Shown: positions 16,344 through 25,573 of the stretch, in pieces
Position numbering within the stretch: the first letter of the stretch is position 1
Layout of the letters: the number at the start of each line of letters is the position of its first letter
NCBI RefSeq assembly: GCF_032490495.1
Contig: NZ_JAVYJB010000010.1
Location: 1 to 64,000, forward strand
Direction: 5' to 3'
Origin: Pilosibacter fragilis
GTDB lineage: Bacteria > Bacillota > Clostridia > Lachnospirales > Lachnospiraceae
Length of the DNA stretch: 64,000 bases
The notes under the pieces: model-generated
Databases searched by the model: none
What the model was told of the DNA's origin: nothing
The model's input: only the letters and a program-made list of their open reading frames with translations
Translations under genes and position numbers: made by a program

Positions 16344-18452
16344 CTATTTTTCTTTATTATGCAGCTCTAAAAAAGGTTCCCCGCTCCGGATCTTTCCGCG
16401 CTTTAAAATATGAACTTCCAGGCAGTCCGGAAGATCTGTGAAAAGAACCGGGGATGCCAAAGATGGAACTTTATCTTTAATTTCCTGAATATCTGCCTTC
16501 AAAAGCTTATCCCCGGTCCGTACATGATCCCCATCGTGCACAAAAGCCTCAAAGCTATCTCCTGATAACGATACTATATCGATTCCAACATGGATCAACA
16601 TCTCATGTCCACCATCAGTCTGGAATCCGATTGCATGCTTTGTCGGGAATACAAATGTTACTGTCCCATCCGCCGGTGCGTACACATATTCATCATCCGG
16701 AATTACCGCCGCACCGTCTCCCATCATTTTTCCGGCAAATGCTTCATCCGGGACTTCCGAAAGCGGGATTACGGTTCCTGTCATGGGACTTTTTATAAGT
16801 TCATGACTATCACCTTCCTCACTTTCATCCCCGTACTTTTCCAGATACTCTTCCAGATCCGATTTGATGACCGACACCTGCGGACCATAGATGATCTGAA
16901 CACCTTTTCCTTTTCTAATGACACCTGACGCCCCGGTCGCTTTTAATACGGACTCGTCTACTTTTTTCTCATCCTTTACGGTGCACCGAAGTCTCGTCGC
17001 ACAGCAGTCCACATCCGTGATATTGTCCGGCCCGCCAAGCCCCTTAAGGATCTCCCCGGAACGTGTTCCCGTCTTCCCCGCAGATTTTTCCCTGCCGGCC
17101 TGTCCGGGACCAGTTCCTTTTCTCTCTTCCTTCCTCTGCTCCACATCGCTTCTCGTATAGAGCTTCGCCGCAGCCCCCACTTCCCGCCCCGGCGTCTTAT
17201 AGTCAAGTTTCCGGATCAGAACCAGGAACACCGCACAGTACATGAGAAAATAGAAGACTCCGACCACAACGATCCAGAGCCACCCGGTCTTTTTGTTTCC
17301 TTGAAGGATTCCAAACAGAAACAGATCGATGAGCCCACCGGAGAATGTCATTCCGACTCCAACGTCGAGCATGTGCATCAGCATGTACGCCAGTCCTGCG
17401 AACACGCAGTGGATCCCGTAGAGAAGCGGCGCGGTAAAGAGGAATGTAAACTCCAGCGGCTCTGTGATCCCCGTGAGCATGGAGGTCAGTGCTGCAGAGA
17501 GGAGAAGTCCCGAGACCTCCTTTTTCTTTTCCGGCAGCGCCGCCTGGTACATGGCCAGGGCCGCTCCCGGAAGTCCGAAGATCATAAGCGGGAACTTTCC
17601 TGCCATAAATCTTGTGGCTTCCACGGAAAATCTTGTCGTTTTGGGATCCGCAAGCTCCGCAAAGAAAATGTTCTGAGCACCTTCCACGATTTTTCCGCCG
17701 ATCTCCATGGTGCCGCCCACTGCGGTCTGCCAGAACGGGATATAAAACACATGGTGCAGGCCGAAGGGGATCAGGGCACGCTCCATAAAGCCGTAAAACC
17801 ATGTTCCAGGATACCCGGAGCGGAGCACGAAGCCGCCGACTCCTGAGATCGCCGCCTGGACCGGCGGCCAGATAAAGTACATGAGAATGCCCACGAGGAC
17901 ATAGAACAGAGCGCTCACGATGGGGACGAATCTTGTCCCGCCGAAGAAGGACAGCACCTGTGGGAGCTCGATCCTGTAATACCGGTTGTGGAGCCATGCG
18001 GTCCCAAGTCCCACCAGGATTCCGCCGAACACCCCCATCTGCAGGGACTGGATCCCCGCCACCATGGCACCGGCCCCCTCTTTTAAGGCATCCGTCCCAC
18101 CGTTTACCGCGATCATCGCACCGATGGCCGCATGCATGACGAGAAAGGAGATGACCGCCGCCAGCGCAGCCACTTCCTTCTCCTTTTTTGCCATGCCGAT
18201 GGCGATGCCCATGGCAAACAGGATCGGAAGGTTCGCGAACACGATATCCCCCGCCTGACTCATCACCGTGAACAATGCGTTCCAGAAGGTTCCCGGTCCC
18301 ATGATCCGCGTGAGCCCGTACGTTTCAAGCATCGTGGTATTCGAGAAGGAACCGCCGATGCCAAGCAATAGTCCCGCCACGGGCAGCAGTGCGATCGGCA
18401 GCATAAACGACCTCCCGATCCTCTGCAGGACGCCAAAGACCTGATCTTTCAT
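16344..18452 (-). CDS. ptsG: PTS glucose-family EIICBA transporter
   Basis: A 702-aa fused permease. EIIC (about 1-390, some ten membrane segments) starts FGVLQRIGRSFMLPIALLPVAG and contains the GITEPLEF motif. A linker rich in Lys, Gly and Arg follows. EIIB (about 455-535) has its phospho-cysteine in DVDCCATRLRC, and EIIA (about 555-700) has its active His in HEMLIHVGIDIV. Order and length match B. subtilis PtsG. Glucose is the likely substrate, and N-acetylglucosamine cannot be ruled out. The ATG at 18452 is chosen over an in-frame GTG three codons upstream. A terminator-like hairpin ends only about 30 bp before it. Confidence 0.93.
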   Translation of the reverse strand: MKDQVFGVLQRIGRSFMLPIALLPVAGLLLGIGGSFSNTTMLETYGLTRIMGPGTFWNALFTVMSQAGDIVFANLPILFAMGIAIGMAKKEKEVAALAAVISFLVMHAAIGAMIAVNGGTDALKEGAGAMVAGIQSLQMGVFGGILVGLGTAWLHNRYYRIELPQVLSFFGGTRFVPIVSALFYVLVGILMYFIWPPVQAAISGVGGFVLRSGYPGTWFYGFMERALIPFGLHHVFYIPFWQTAVGGTMEIGGKIVEGAQNIFFAELADPKTTRFSVEATRFMAGKFPLMIFGLPGAALAMYQAALPEKKKEVSGLLLSAALTSMLTGITEPLEFTFLFTAPLLYGIHCVFAGLAYMLMHMLDVGVGMTFSGGLIDLFLFGILQGNKKTGWLWIVVVGVFYFLMYCAVFLVLIRKLDYKTPGREVGAAAKLYTRSDVEQRKEERKGTGPGQAGREKSAGKTGTRSGEILKGLGGPDNITDVDCCATRLRCTVKDEKKVDESVLKATGASGVIRKGKGVQIIYGPQVSVIKSDLEEYLEKYGDESEEGDSHELIKSPMTGTVIPLSEVPDEAFAGKMMGDGAAVIPDDEYVYAPADGTVTFVFPTKHAIGFQTDGGHEMLIHVGIDIVSLSGDSFEAFVHDGDHVRTGDKLLKADIQEIKDKVPSLASPVLFTDLPDCLEVHILKRGKIRSGEPFLELHNKEK

Positions 18453-18481
18453 GAATCTCACCCTTTCGTTTCTTTATTAAG

Positions 18482-18513
18482 AAAAAAGTTCCGGAAAGTG
18501 GTACCGGAACTTT
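18482..18513 (-). terminator. Terminator hairpin between the M23 gene and ptsG
   Basis: On the minus strand AAAGTTCCGG (18504-18513) pairs perfectly with CCGGAACTTT (18485-18494) around a 9-nt loop, followed by TTTTC. It ends the M23 transcript. Because it sits about 30 bp before the ptsG start, it could also act as a ptsG attenuator. I see no antiterminator sequence of the usual GlcT type. Confidence 0.75.
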
Positions 18514-18567
18514 CTTACCTGGGTTATTATGGGGAGATTTCTGAAATTCTATCCATGTTTCCCGCCT

Positions 18568-19722
18568 TTAGTCAGTCGTTGGAGCTTCACTCTCCTCCGG
18601 CTGTTCTAAATTTTCTGTTCGTTCTGAGCTCTCTGGAATTCCGGGGTCCTTCATATTATAGACTCTCGTCCACTCTTTCGTCCCTTCCACCTTCACCGTC
18701 TCACTCTGGTTCATCCGCAGGAATTTCACAATCTCGTAGCAGTTGATCCAGATCTCGTTATTTCCTTCTTTCTGTGACTCATCAAAAATGAGCTGGATCC
18801 CGAAGTGAAGGTGCGGTGTCGTGATATTGTTTGTATTCTCCGTGGTGCTGTACCCGGTCCTGCCGAGATATCCGATCACATCGCCCGCCGTCACGATACT
18901 GCCCTCTTTTAAATTCGACTGATACGGGTAGTTCTGGCGCAGATGGGCGTAATAGTAATACCTCTTTTTATCAAAACTCCGTATTCCGATCCGCCAGCCG
19001 CCGTACTGGTTCCAGCCCAGAGCCTCCACATACCCGGATTCCACCGCGATCACCGGCGTCCCCACCTGTCCCATCATGTCATGGCCCAGGTGCTTCCTCT
19101 TAAATCCGTAGGACCGGGACGCGCCGAAATCGTCAAAATCGCTGTAGGGAAAGTTTTTCGCGATCGGTGAGAACACCTTCAGACCATATTTTCTGAGCCA
19201 GACCTTATTATTGCCGCTCTCCTGCTCAAAATACCCCACCATGCCATCCAGGACCGCCCCATATGCCTCCCGGTAATAAGCATAATACTTCATGTCCTTT
19301 GTGATTTCCTCCATTGCCGCCCCGGACTTCAGTTTCTCCACCACCGCGTCCAGATCCGCCTGCCGGAACCGCTCAAAATCTCCGCCATATTTCGCCCCGA
19401 GATATGCCAGCAGCTCCACCCAATTAAAATGCACCTCTTCCTGCACCGTCCCCATGTCCAGCCGGAACGCCTTCTCCATCACGTCCGCCGGAACATTAAA
19501 TTCCACCCAGTGGATATATTTTTTCTTTTGGCTGTCCCCCGCTTCCCCGGCTTTTTCAGGCTCCCCAGCCCGACTGCCTTCACCGCTCTTCTCCATCACC
19601 GCATATGTATTCTCCGCCGCCGCTTTTCTGCTCTGAACGCACAGGGAAACCGTCAAAATAAAAAGGATCACCAGCTGTGCCCCGATCACTGCTGCCGATC
19701 CCGAATGCTCTTTTTTCCTCAT
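18568..19722 (-). CDS. Membrane-anchored M23 family metallopeptidase
   Basis: A 384-aa envelope protein with one N-terminal membrane segment (about residues 12-31, VIGAQLVILFILTVSLCV) and an extracellular C-terminal M23 (LytM-like) domain. Zinc and catalytic motifs are intact: RKHLGHDMMGQ (His and Asp of HxxxD), YYYAHLRQ, and TTPHLHFGIQ (HxH). Such enzymes cut cross-bridges in peptidoglycan or activate other hydrolases. Residues 35-65 form a charged linker. The ATG at 19722 follows AAGGAG; an upstream in-frame ATG has no ribosome site. Followed by a terminator. Confidence 0.88.
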   Translation of the reverse strand: MRKKEHSGSAAVIGAQLVILFILTVSLCVQSRKAAAENTYAVMEKSGEGSRAGEPEKAGEAGDSQKKKYIHWVEFNVPADVMEKAFRLDMGTVQEEVHFNWVELLAYLGAKYGGDFERFRQADLDAVVEKLKSGAAMEEITKDMKYYAYYREAYGAVLDGMVGYFEQESGNNKVWLRKYGLKVFSPIAKNFPYSDFDDFGASRSYGFKRKHLGHDMMGQVGTPVIAVESGYVEALGWNQYGGWRIGIRSFDKKRYYYYAHLRQNYPYQSNLKEGSIVTAGDVIGYLGRTGYSTTENTNNITTPHLHFGIQLIFDESQKEGNNEIWINCYEIVKFLRMNQSETVKVEGTKEWTRVYNMKDPGIPESSERTENLEQPEESEAPTTD

Positions 19723-19787
19723 GGCACACTCTCCTTCCCACATACATCCCAGTGTATGCGGACAGGCAGAGAATTATGCCATGAAAC

Positions 19788-20204
19788 CTATATCTCCCCA
19801 CGGCGGATCTTCAAAACTTCCTCCACCGCAAGCTTCACATACTCCCCCATAGAAATATCCCTGCAGCCCACGACAAAGTGCTGGCAGCGGTTTACGGGGA
19901 TCAGAACTTTTTTGGCTGGGCTCTGACCGATAGCGACGGCCATTTTGGGCGTAACCTCACCCATGAGGGAATCGGCAATGACGATTCCCATGGGGCCGAC
20001 GATAATGTCGGCGGTGCGGCTTGTGACTACCGCCGGGTTTTCCCCTGTGGCGCCGGCATCCGCCCCCGCCTTCAGCATTGCTGCTGTGGCAATGCTGTTC
20101 GTTCCGATCGCCAGGATCTCATCTTCCGGGCAAAGCTTCTTTAACTGTTCCACCAGGCCTTTGCCCATCTTTCCGCCCTGACCGTCTATTACCATGATCG
20201 TCAT
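19788..20204 (-). CDS. DUF3842 family protein
   Basis: A 138-aa protein matching DUF3842, beginning MTIMVIDGQGGKMGKGLVEQLKK. The start resembles a nucleotide-binding loop (DGQGGKMG), and the core EILAIGTNSIATAAMLKAGAD and VGPMGIVIADSLMGEVTPKMA is conserved as I recall the family. No biochemical function is known to me. It follows the ketopantoate-reductase-like gene by 48 bp on the same strand, so joint transcription is likely. AAGGAG lies about 12 nt before the ATG. Confidence 0.75.
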   Translation of the reverse strand: MTIMVIDGQGGKMGKGLVEQLKKLCPEDEILAIGTNSIATAAMLKAGADAGATGENPAVVTSRTADIIVGPMGIVIADSLMGEVTPKMAVAIGQSPAKKVLIPVNRCQHFVVGCRDISMGEYVKLAVEEVLKIRRGEI

Positions 20205-20252
20205 GTGTTTCTTGTTCTCCTTTGTCTGAATGATAGCATTGACTCACCGCGC

Positions 20253-21167
20253 TCAATCCGGAGCGCCTTCTAATTCCTTCAGCTTCTCATATAAAAACGT
20301 ATTCACAGGAAGAGAAAATCCCTCTTTCTTTGCGATCTTAAGCATCGTTCCCGCGAACAGGTCCACCTCTGTCGGGCGTCCTGCCAGAACATCCTGGCAC
20401 ATGGAGGTATGTCCCTCCGGGTTTAAGGTCGCAAGAAGCTCCAGCCAGTAATCGATGTCCGCCTCCGTAAGATCAATGTCCTGGGTGTCCGCCACACGGA
20501 GAACCTCCCGCATGGCCTCGATCATCATGGTACGCGCCTCTCCCTCTTTCTGGATCAGGCTGTATGGCGCACCGTAGACCGCTGTCACCTGATTCACACC
20601 GGTGTTTAACATGAGCTTGTTCCACTGTTCCCGAAGAATATCATCCGGAACCTTGTAGGCCAGCACCGTCCGGTCAAAAAGCTCCGTCACCGCCTTCAGC
20701 TTCTCATCATGGCTCCTGTCCTTATTTCCGATGGTGATATAACCCATATTTTTGTAGGTGACCTCATTTCCGTCCTTTCCTGCGTCCATGCCCTGCACGC
20801 AGGCGTAGAGCACATGATCCGCGCCGTAGGCTTTCTCGATCATCTCCTCGCTGGAAATTCCATTGAGTACCGACAAGAACAGGGTATGCTCCCCGACAAA
20901 CGGCTTCACGGTCTCAAGCGCGCTCTCCATTCCCATGAACTTCACCGCAAAGATAATGAGATCCGCCGTCACCGCCTCCGCCGGAGACCGGTAGGAAAAT
21001 CCACAGGCTTCCCCGTTGCAGACCATATCCGCGCTCCGGTAGCGGTTTACGCGCCCCTCATCCGCGATAAAAAAGACATTCTCATTTCCCATCCGTTTTT
21101 TCAGATAATTTCCGTACATGACGCCGAGAGCGCCCTGTCCGACAATTCCGATCTTTTTGATCTCCAT
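20253..21167 (-). CDS. Ketopantoate reductase family oxidoreductase (PanE/ApbA-like)
   Basis: A 304-aa NADPH-dependent dehydrogenase family member. The N-terminal dinucleotide fold is KIGIVGQGALGVMYGNYL, the catalytic Lys lies in REQWNKLMLNTGVNQVTAVYG, and the C-terminal helical domain has EGHTSMCQDVLAGRPTEVDLFAG, typical of the family. Ketopantoate reductase makes pantoate for coenzyme A. Paralogues of unknown substrate are common and no other pantothenate genes lie nearby, so the exact reaction is uncertain. It begins 3 bp after the TPM-protein stop codon, implying cotranscription with that membrane module. Confidence 0.8.
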   Translation of the reverse strand: MEIKKIGIVGQGALGVMYGNYLKKRMGNENVFFIADEGRVNRYRSADMVCNGEACGFSYRSPAEAVTADLIIFAVKFMGMESALETVKPFVGEHTLFLSVLNGISSEEMIEKAYGADHVLYACVQGMDAGKDGNEVTYKNMGYITIGNKDRSHDEKLKAVTELFDRTVLAYKVPDDILREQWNKLMLNTGVNQVTAVYGAPYSLIQKEGEARTMMIEAMREVLRVADTQDIDLTEADIDYWLELLATLNPEGHTSMCQDVLAGRPTEVDLFAGTMLKIAKKEGFSLPVNTFLYEKLKELEGAPD

Positions 21168-21170
21168 AAC

Positions 21171-22157
21171 TTAAAACTTCCTTCCTCCGCCGCCATGGCT
21201 GCTTCCTCCATAGCTGTGGGTGGATGATCTTCCGCCGCCGGAAAAGCTTCCTCCGCCTGACCCCGGTCTGTTATTCTTTTGTGTCTGGATCACCTGCTGG
21301 GTGATATAGGATGTCAGCAATGCATCTGCCAGGACATTCCCCATGGTGAACCGGCTGTCTCTCCGGTAAGAGAGTTTAAAGTTTGCGGCCATCCGCTTAT
21401 CTTCCCCGTGAAGACCGTAGCTTCGAAGTACCGATGCCACCGCAGTACCCCCGCAGACCGCCGCCACGCCGAGGGCGATCAGGATCTCATACCATTCGAT
21501 ATGGTGATAACGGCTGATCTTTCCCGTCTCCGTGTCATAGTTGTACTGATCTCTTGAAATCCCGTTGGAATAGCACTTTTCCGTATCCGTCAGAAACGCC
21601 GCCGCTGCCCCGTAGTAATCGGCATCTGCCGCGTAATTATAAACATCGTCCAGAACATCATTGATGCGGCTGTCCGTCATGTAACGGATCATCTGTCCGT
21701 TTGTAGATATGTAGAGTTCCCTGTTATCCATATCGATGAGAAACAGGATTCCCGAGTGGTCGGAACCGGTTCCGAAACCGCCTTCCATGTAAAATCCGTC
21801 CGCGAACACCTGGGCGGAGTCGGAATTCTCCTCGGTGGTGACGATGACTGCTTCCATCTTCATCGTATCTGAAAGGACCTGTGCCTGCCCGGAAAGCTGT
21901 TTCTCTTCCTCATCTGTAAACAGATCTGCCATGTCATAGACATCCGCGTAGCTCTCCGTTCCCTCTGCTATCTGATAAGCGTCCTCACCGGATGCAGCAA
22001 GGGCTGTTCCCGTCAAAAAAACTCCAAGAGCACCTGCTGCTAAGGCTGTTTTCACTAACGTCTTTGCCGCATGAGAAACTTTTTCCACTATGCCTGACTT
22101 TCTTCTGCTCTCCAGGCTGTTTCCCGTTATTTTTCCATTTATCTGCTTTGTTTTCAT
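21171..22157 (-). CDS. TPM-domain membrane protein (YdjH-like)
   Basis: A 328-aa membrane protein. A basic N-terminus leads to a hydrophobic signal segment (about 33-52). An extracytoplasmic TPM domain follows at about 70-190 (VYDMADLFTDEEEKQLSGQAQVLSDTM, HSGILFLIDMDNRELYISTNG), then a second membrane helix near 220-240 and a Gly/Ser-rich tail. The ATG overlaps the stop of the zinc-ribbon gene (TAATG), so the two are coupled. With the neighbouring zinc-ribbon and SPFH genes this matches B. subtilis ydjG-ydjH-ydjI, a SigW-linked envelope-stress set. The B. subtilis PspA-type partner (YdjF) is not beside it here. Confidence 0.8.
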   Translation of the reverse strand: MKTKQINGKITGNSLESRRKSGIVEKVSHAAKTLVKTALAAGALGVFLTGTALAASGEDAYQIAEGTESYADVYDMADLFTDEEEKQLSGQAQVLSDTMKMEAVIVTTEENSDSAQVFADGFYMEGGFGTGSDHSGILFLIDMDNRELYISTNGQMIRYMTDSRINDVLDDVYNYAADADYYGAAAAFLTDTEKCYSNGISRDQYNYDTETGKISRYHHIEWYEILIALGVAAVCGGTAVASVLRSYGLHGEDKRMAANFKLSYRRDSRFTMGNVLADALLTSYITQQVIQTQKNNRPGSGGGSFSGGGRSSTHSYGGSSHGGGGRKF

Positions 22158-23254
22158 TACAGGAACCACCCCCCGATCATCAGAATCGCCGCAACCGGCA
22201 CAAAAATCTCCAGGAACAGTTTCACAAGTTTTCCCTTCGCCACCGGGAGCTTTCCGCAGATCTTCCCTGTCTGCCCGTTCATGGCAAAGTAGTAGAGCTC
22301 GTCTTTTCCCGCCTTATCCCGGTAGGTCAGGATCCACACCGGAAGCAGGGCGTAGTGCCATCTCGCGTCCCGGATATTTGTGTCGCTCTGGTCCACCCGC
22401 ACTGCGGAATACTGCCCCATAACATCAGCTTTCAGCTGCTCCACCGTGTACTGTTTTACCTCGCTCTCCACCTCCGGGGTCAGGGACTCTTTCTCCATGT
22501 CCCGCTTCTCCGCCTGAAAACCGGAGAGGTATCCCATATCAAAGGGCTGGAGTTTTTCCATGTCAAAAGGCAGGACGCCTTCCACGAGAGCGCTGTTATT
22601 CTTCTTAAGCGCGTTTCTCGTGACATTCTTTACATCAAGCTGTCCCGCGCGCTCCATCCGGTATTTTTTATGCTCCGTGTAGCGGATATTTCCCGTCACC
22701 CAGGTCCGGTTCTTCTCGCCTTCCGCCTGGATCCTTCCGTCGACCCTGCAGCTGTACATCAGGTACGGGAAGTACACACCAGAAAACTTCTCGATCTGGT
22801 CCTTCGAGAAGAAGTCGTCCGGGATATATTTTTTCTTCTTGATCCAGTCAAGGAATATCCCCGTTGCTTTCTTCTTGTCCATGGCAAAGGGGATCACATA
22901 GTCCGGCAGGAATTCGCCGGAAAGCTTTCCTGAAAGCACTACCGGGTTGTGACAGTAGTAACAGAATGTTGCCGCCGTCGTTGCGTCCGTCACGACCTCC
23001 GCGCCGCAGCTCGGGCAGATATAGACCAGGGCATCCTCGTTCTGATTCGTGCTGCCCGCGTTATTATTCTGTGCTGTATCTGCCGCACTGCTTTCCTCCT
23101 GCGTGCCGCTGGTCTCCGTAGATTTTAACGCCGCGGCTTCCATCTCTTCTTTCGTAAATTCCGACATGCAGAACTCACAGCAGAACTTCTGCTTCTTCGG
23201 ATCAAAGACCACCGAGCCGCCGCAGTTGGGGCATTTATAACTTACAAGTGCCAT
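22157..23254 (-). CDS. Double zinc-ribbon, tail-anchored protein (YdjG-like)
   Basis: A 365-aa protein with two zinc ribbons: KCPNCGG ... FCCEFCM at residues 8-29, then ICPSCGAEV ... FCYYCHNPVV near 80-105, separated by a low-complexity Asn/Ser/Glu linker. A large unassigned domain follows, with one hydrophobic C-terminal helix (LFLEIFVPVAAILMIGGWFL), suggesting tail anchoring in the membrane with the ribbons in the cytosol. Such proteins are sometimes mislabelled as PriA-like helicases, but no helicase motif is present. Coupled to the TPM gene and downstream of the SPFH gene. Confidence 0.75.
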   Translation of the reverse strand: MALVSYKCPNCGGSVVFDPKKQKFCCEFCMSEFTKEEMEAAALKSTETSGTQEESSAADTAQNNNAGSTNQNEDALVYICPSCGAEVVTDATTAATFCYYCHNPVVLSGKLSGEFLPDYVIPFAMDKKKATGIFLDWIKKKKYIPDDFFSKDQIEKFSGVYFPYLMYSCRVDGRIQAEGEKNRTWVTGNIRYTEHKKYRMERAGQLDVKNVTRNALKKNNSALVEGVLPFDMEKLQPFDMGYLSGFQAEKRDMEKESLTPEVESEVKQYTVEQLKADVMGQYSAVRVDQSDTNIRDARWHYALLPVWILTYRDKAGKDELYYFAMNGQTGKICGKLPVAKGKLVKLFLEIFVPVAAILMIGGWFL

Positions 23255-23323
23255 TTTCTTTCCCCCTGTATCTGGCTTAAGCTTCCCATCTGCCCTAAAA
23301 GGCAGCCAGGAAGCTTACATTTT

Positions 23324-24646
23324 TTACTGTCTCGGTTTTCCGCAGTTCGCACAGAAGTTTCCTTTATTTTCCTGTCCGCAGGAGCAGGTCCAAACGGCAT
23401 CCGGGCGTTTCTTTCCGCAGTTGGAGCAGAAATTGCCTGTATTCTCCTGTCCGCAGCTGCAGGTCCAGGATCCGCTCTCCTCCGGTTTCTTCTTTCCGCA
23501 GTTGGAGCAGAAGTTTCCGGTATTTCCTTCCTGTCCGCAGGAACAGGTCCATCCGGATAACGGTGCCATCTTCGCCGGACCGCCGGATGCCTGCTGTGCC
23601 TGGTCTGCCATAGCAGGATTTCCCTGCTGTCCCTGTCCGGCTGCCATGTTAAACAACCCCTGGGTGTTGAATCCGCCGTTCTGGGCTGCCATATTCATTC
23701 CCGCAAATGCCATCATCGGTCCTGTGGAGGTATTCTTTGCCGCGCTCTGCATCGACTCAGCCTGTGCGCTGACTAAATGCGCCGCCGCCATTCCCGGGTT
23801 TCTGAATGTGGCATTTCTCTGGAGTTCCTTGATCATCGCCTCATCTTCCTCAGAGGCCTTCACGGAGCTCACACCGATCTTGCTCACAGTAATTCCGTAT
23901 ACATCGTCCCAGCTGTCGGAGAGGATCTCGCGGAGCGCGTTCGCAAGCTCCACCGTATGACCCGGAAGCGCACTGTAGCGGACTCCCATCCCGGAGATTT
24001 TCGCGAAGGCCGGCTGCAGAGCTGTCAGAAGCTCGCTGCGGAGCTGGGAATCGATCTTATCTCTCGTGTAATCTTCCTCGATATTTCCACAGATGTTCTT
24101 ATAGAAGAGGATCGGATCCACCATTCTGTAGGAATATTCGCCGTGGCAGCGGATCGCGATGTCCACGTCGAGGCCGATATTCTGGTCTACAACACGGAAC
24201 GGGACTGCGTTCGCTGTGCCGTACTTGTTTCCGACGATCTCCTTCGTGTTGAAGAAGTAGACTCTCTGGTCCCTCGCCGTGTCGCCGCCCATGGTGAAAC
24301 GCTTTCCAAACTGCTTAAAGCTGTCCCCGATGCTCTTTCCAAGGTTTCCGTAGAAAATACTCGGCTCTGCGGAGGTATCATAAACGAACTCACCGGCCTC
24401 CGCACATACCTCGACGATAGCGCCCTGGTCAACGATCATCATGCACTGTCCCTCGTTGACTGCGATGATGGAGCCGTTGGAGATCAGGTTGTCGCTGCCC
24501 TTTGTGTTATAGCTTCTCTTTGATTTCCGGTTCTCACCTTTCTTTACAAGAACGTCCGCCTCCATGGACGGGCAGTAAAAATACTCGCGCCACTGGTCTT
24601 CCAGCACACTCTTTAACGCGCCGGCACCAACTTTTAAAATACCCAT
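23324..24646 (-). CDS. SPFH-domain protein with three C-terminal zinc ribbons (YdjI-like)
   Basis: A 440-aa cytosolic or membrane-associated protein. The N-terminal two thirds is an SPFH/band-7-like domain of the virion-core-like type (MGILKVGAGALKSVLEDQWREYF). A Gly, Met and Gln-rich hinge follows at about 300-355. The C-terminus is a threefold repeat of WTCSCGQE...GNFC(S/A)NCGK, three treble-clef-type ribbons about 28-30 residues apart. AAGGAGG precedes the ATG at 24646. It is first of a three-gene unit with the zinc-ribbon and TPM genes, as in a membrane-stress complex in B. subtilis. The repeat count may vary between strains. Confidence 0.8.
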   Translation of the reverse strand: MGILKVGAGALKSVLEDQWREYFYCPSMEADVLVKKGENRKSKRSYNTKGSDNLISNGSIIAVNEGQCMMIVDQGAIVEVCAEAGEFVYDTSAEPSIFYGNLGKSIGDSFKQFGKRFTMGGDTARDQRVYFFNTKEIVGNKYGTANAVPFRVVDQNIGLDVDIAIRCHGEYSYRMVDPILFYKNICGNIEEDYTRDKIDSQLRSELLTALQPAFAKISGMGVRYSALPGHTVELANALREILSDSWDDVYGITVSKIGVSSVKASEEDEAMIKELQRNATFRNPGMAAAHLVSAQAESMQSAAKNTSTGPMMAFAGMNMAAQNGGFNTQGLFNMAAGQGQQGNPAMADQAQQASGGPAKMAPLSGWTCSCGQEGNTGNFCSNCGKKKPEESGSWTCSCGQENTGNFCSNCGKKRPDAVWTCSCGQENKGNFCANCGKPRQ

Positions 24647-24736
24647 ATCCCGTTTCCTCCTTTTATCACTCACCGGTCGGATTCCTGGACAGCGGTTTTC
24701 GCCGCCTATACCCGCCGGTCCGGATTTTTCTGAAAA

Positions 24737-25570
24737 TTATCCGATCCTATGATCTTTCAAGAACCTGATCTCCGCTGCATACCCCGGAAACTCATTCGGC
24801 GTCTCCAGGCAGAACGGCAGATTCCTCAGCGCCGGATGGTTGATCACCCGCACAATTGCCTCCGCGCCAATTTCACCTTCCCCGATCCGGGCGTGGCGGT
24901 CCTTCCCGGCTCCCCGGACATTCATGCTGTCATTTAAATGGACCGCTTTCAGGCGTTCAAGCCCCACAACACGGTCAAATTCCGCCAGCACTCCGTCGAG
25001 ATCATTCACGATGTCATATCCGGCATCCCATACATGACAGGTATCCATACATACACCCATCTTATCAGAAAGTTCAACTCTGTCAAGAATTTCCCGAAGT
25101 TCCTCAAAACTTCTTCCGACCTCGCTGCCCTTTCCCGCCATGGTCTCCAGGAGCACCGTGGTGTGAAGCTCCGGCTTCAGGATCTCATTCAACATCTCCG
25201 CGATATAGGTGATTCCAACCTCCACACCCTGCTTCACATGGCTTCCCGGATGGAAATTGTAGAGGTTTCCGGGAACCGCCTCCATGCGCTCCAAGTCATC
25301 CGCCATGGTCCGCTTCGCGAAATCCCGGATCTTTTCATCCGCTGAGCAGCCGTTCAGTGTGTATGGCGCATGGGCCACCAGAGTCCCCAGCCCCAGCTCC
25401 TCTTTTAGTTTCAGGAACGCTGCGATGTCCTCATGGTCTAACGGCTTCGCGCTTCCGCCCCTGGGATTTCTTGTAAAAAACTGAAACGTCGTCGCGCCGA
25501 TCTTTTCCGCGTCCTTTCCCATGGCAAGGAATCCCTTCGCCGAGGAAAGATGGCATCCGATATAAAACAT
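24737..25570 (-). CDS. nfo: Endonuclease IV
   Basis: A 277-aa DNA-repair enzyme that cuts 5' of abasic sites. It has the family start YIGCHLSSAKGF, metal-binding VAHAPYTLN, LYNFHPGSHVKQG, LLETMAGKGSEVG, GVCMDTCHVWDAGYD, AVHLNDS and HARIGEGEIG, covering the trinuclear zinc ligands of this TIM barrel. Length is normal. It begins 3 bp after the ABC permease stop codon, so it is probably the last gene of the ABC operon, a functional mismatch that may just reflect operon rearrangement. Confidence 0.95.
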   Translation of the reverse strand: MFYIGCHLSSAKGFLAMGKDAEKIGATTFQFFTRNPRGGSAKPLDHEDIAAFLKLKEELGLGTLVAHAPYTLNGCSADEKIRDFAKRTMADDLERMEAVPGNLYNFHPGSHVKQGVEVGITYIAEMLNEILKPELHTTVLLETMAGKGSEVGRSFEELREILDRVELSDKMGVCMDTCHVWDAGYDIVNDLDGVLAEFDRVVGLERLKAVHLNDSMNVRGAGKDRHARIGEGEIGAEAIVRVINHPALRNLPFCLETPNEFPGYAAEIRFLKDHRIG

Positions 25571-25573
25571 TGT

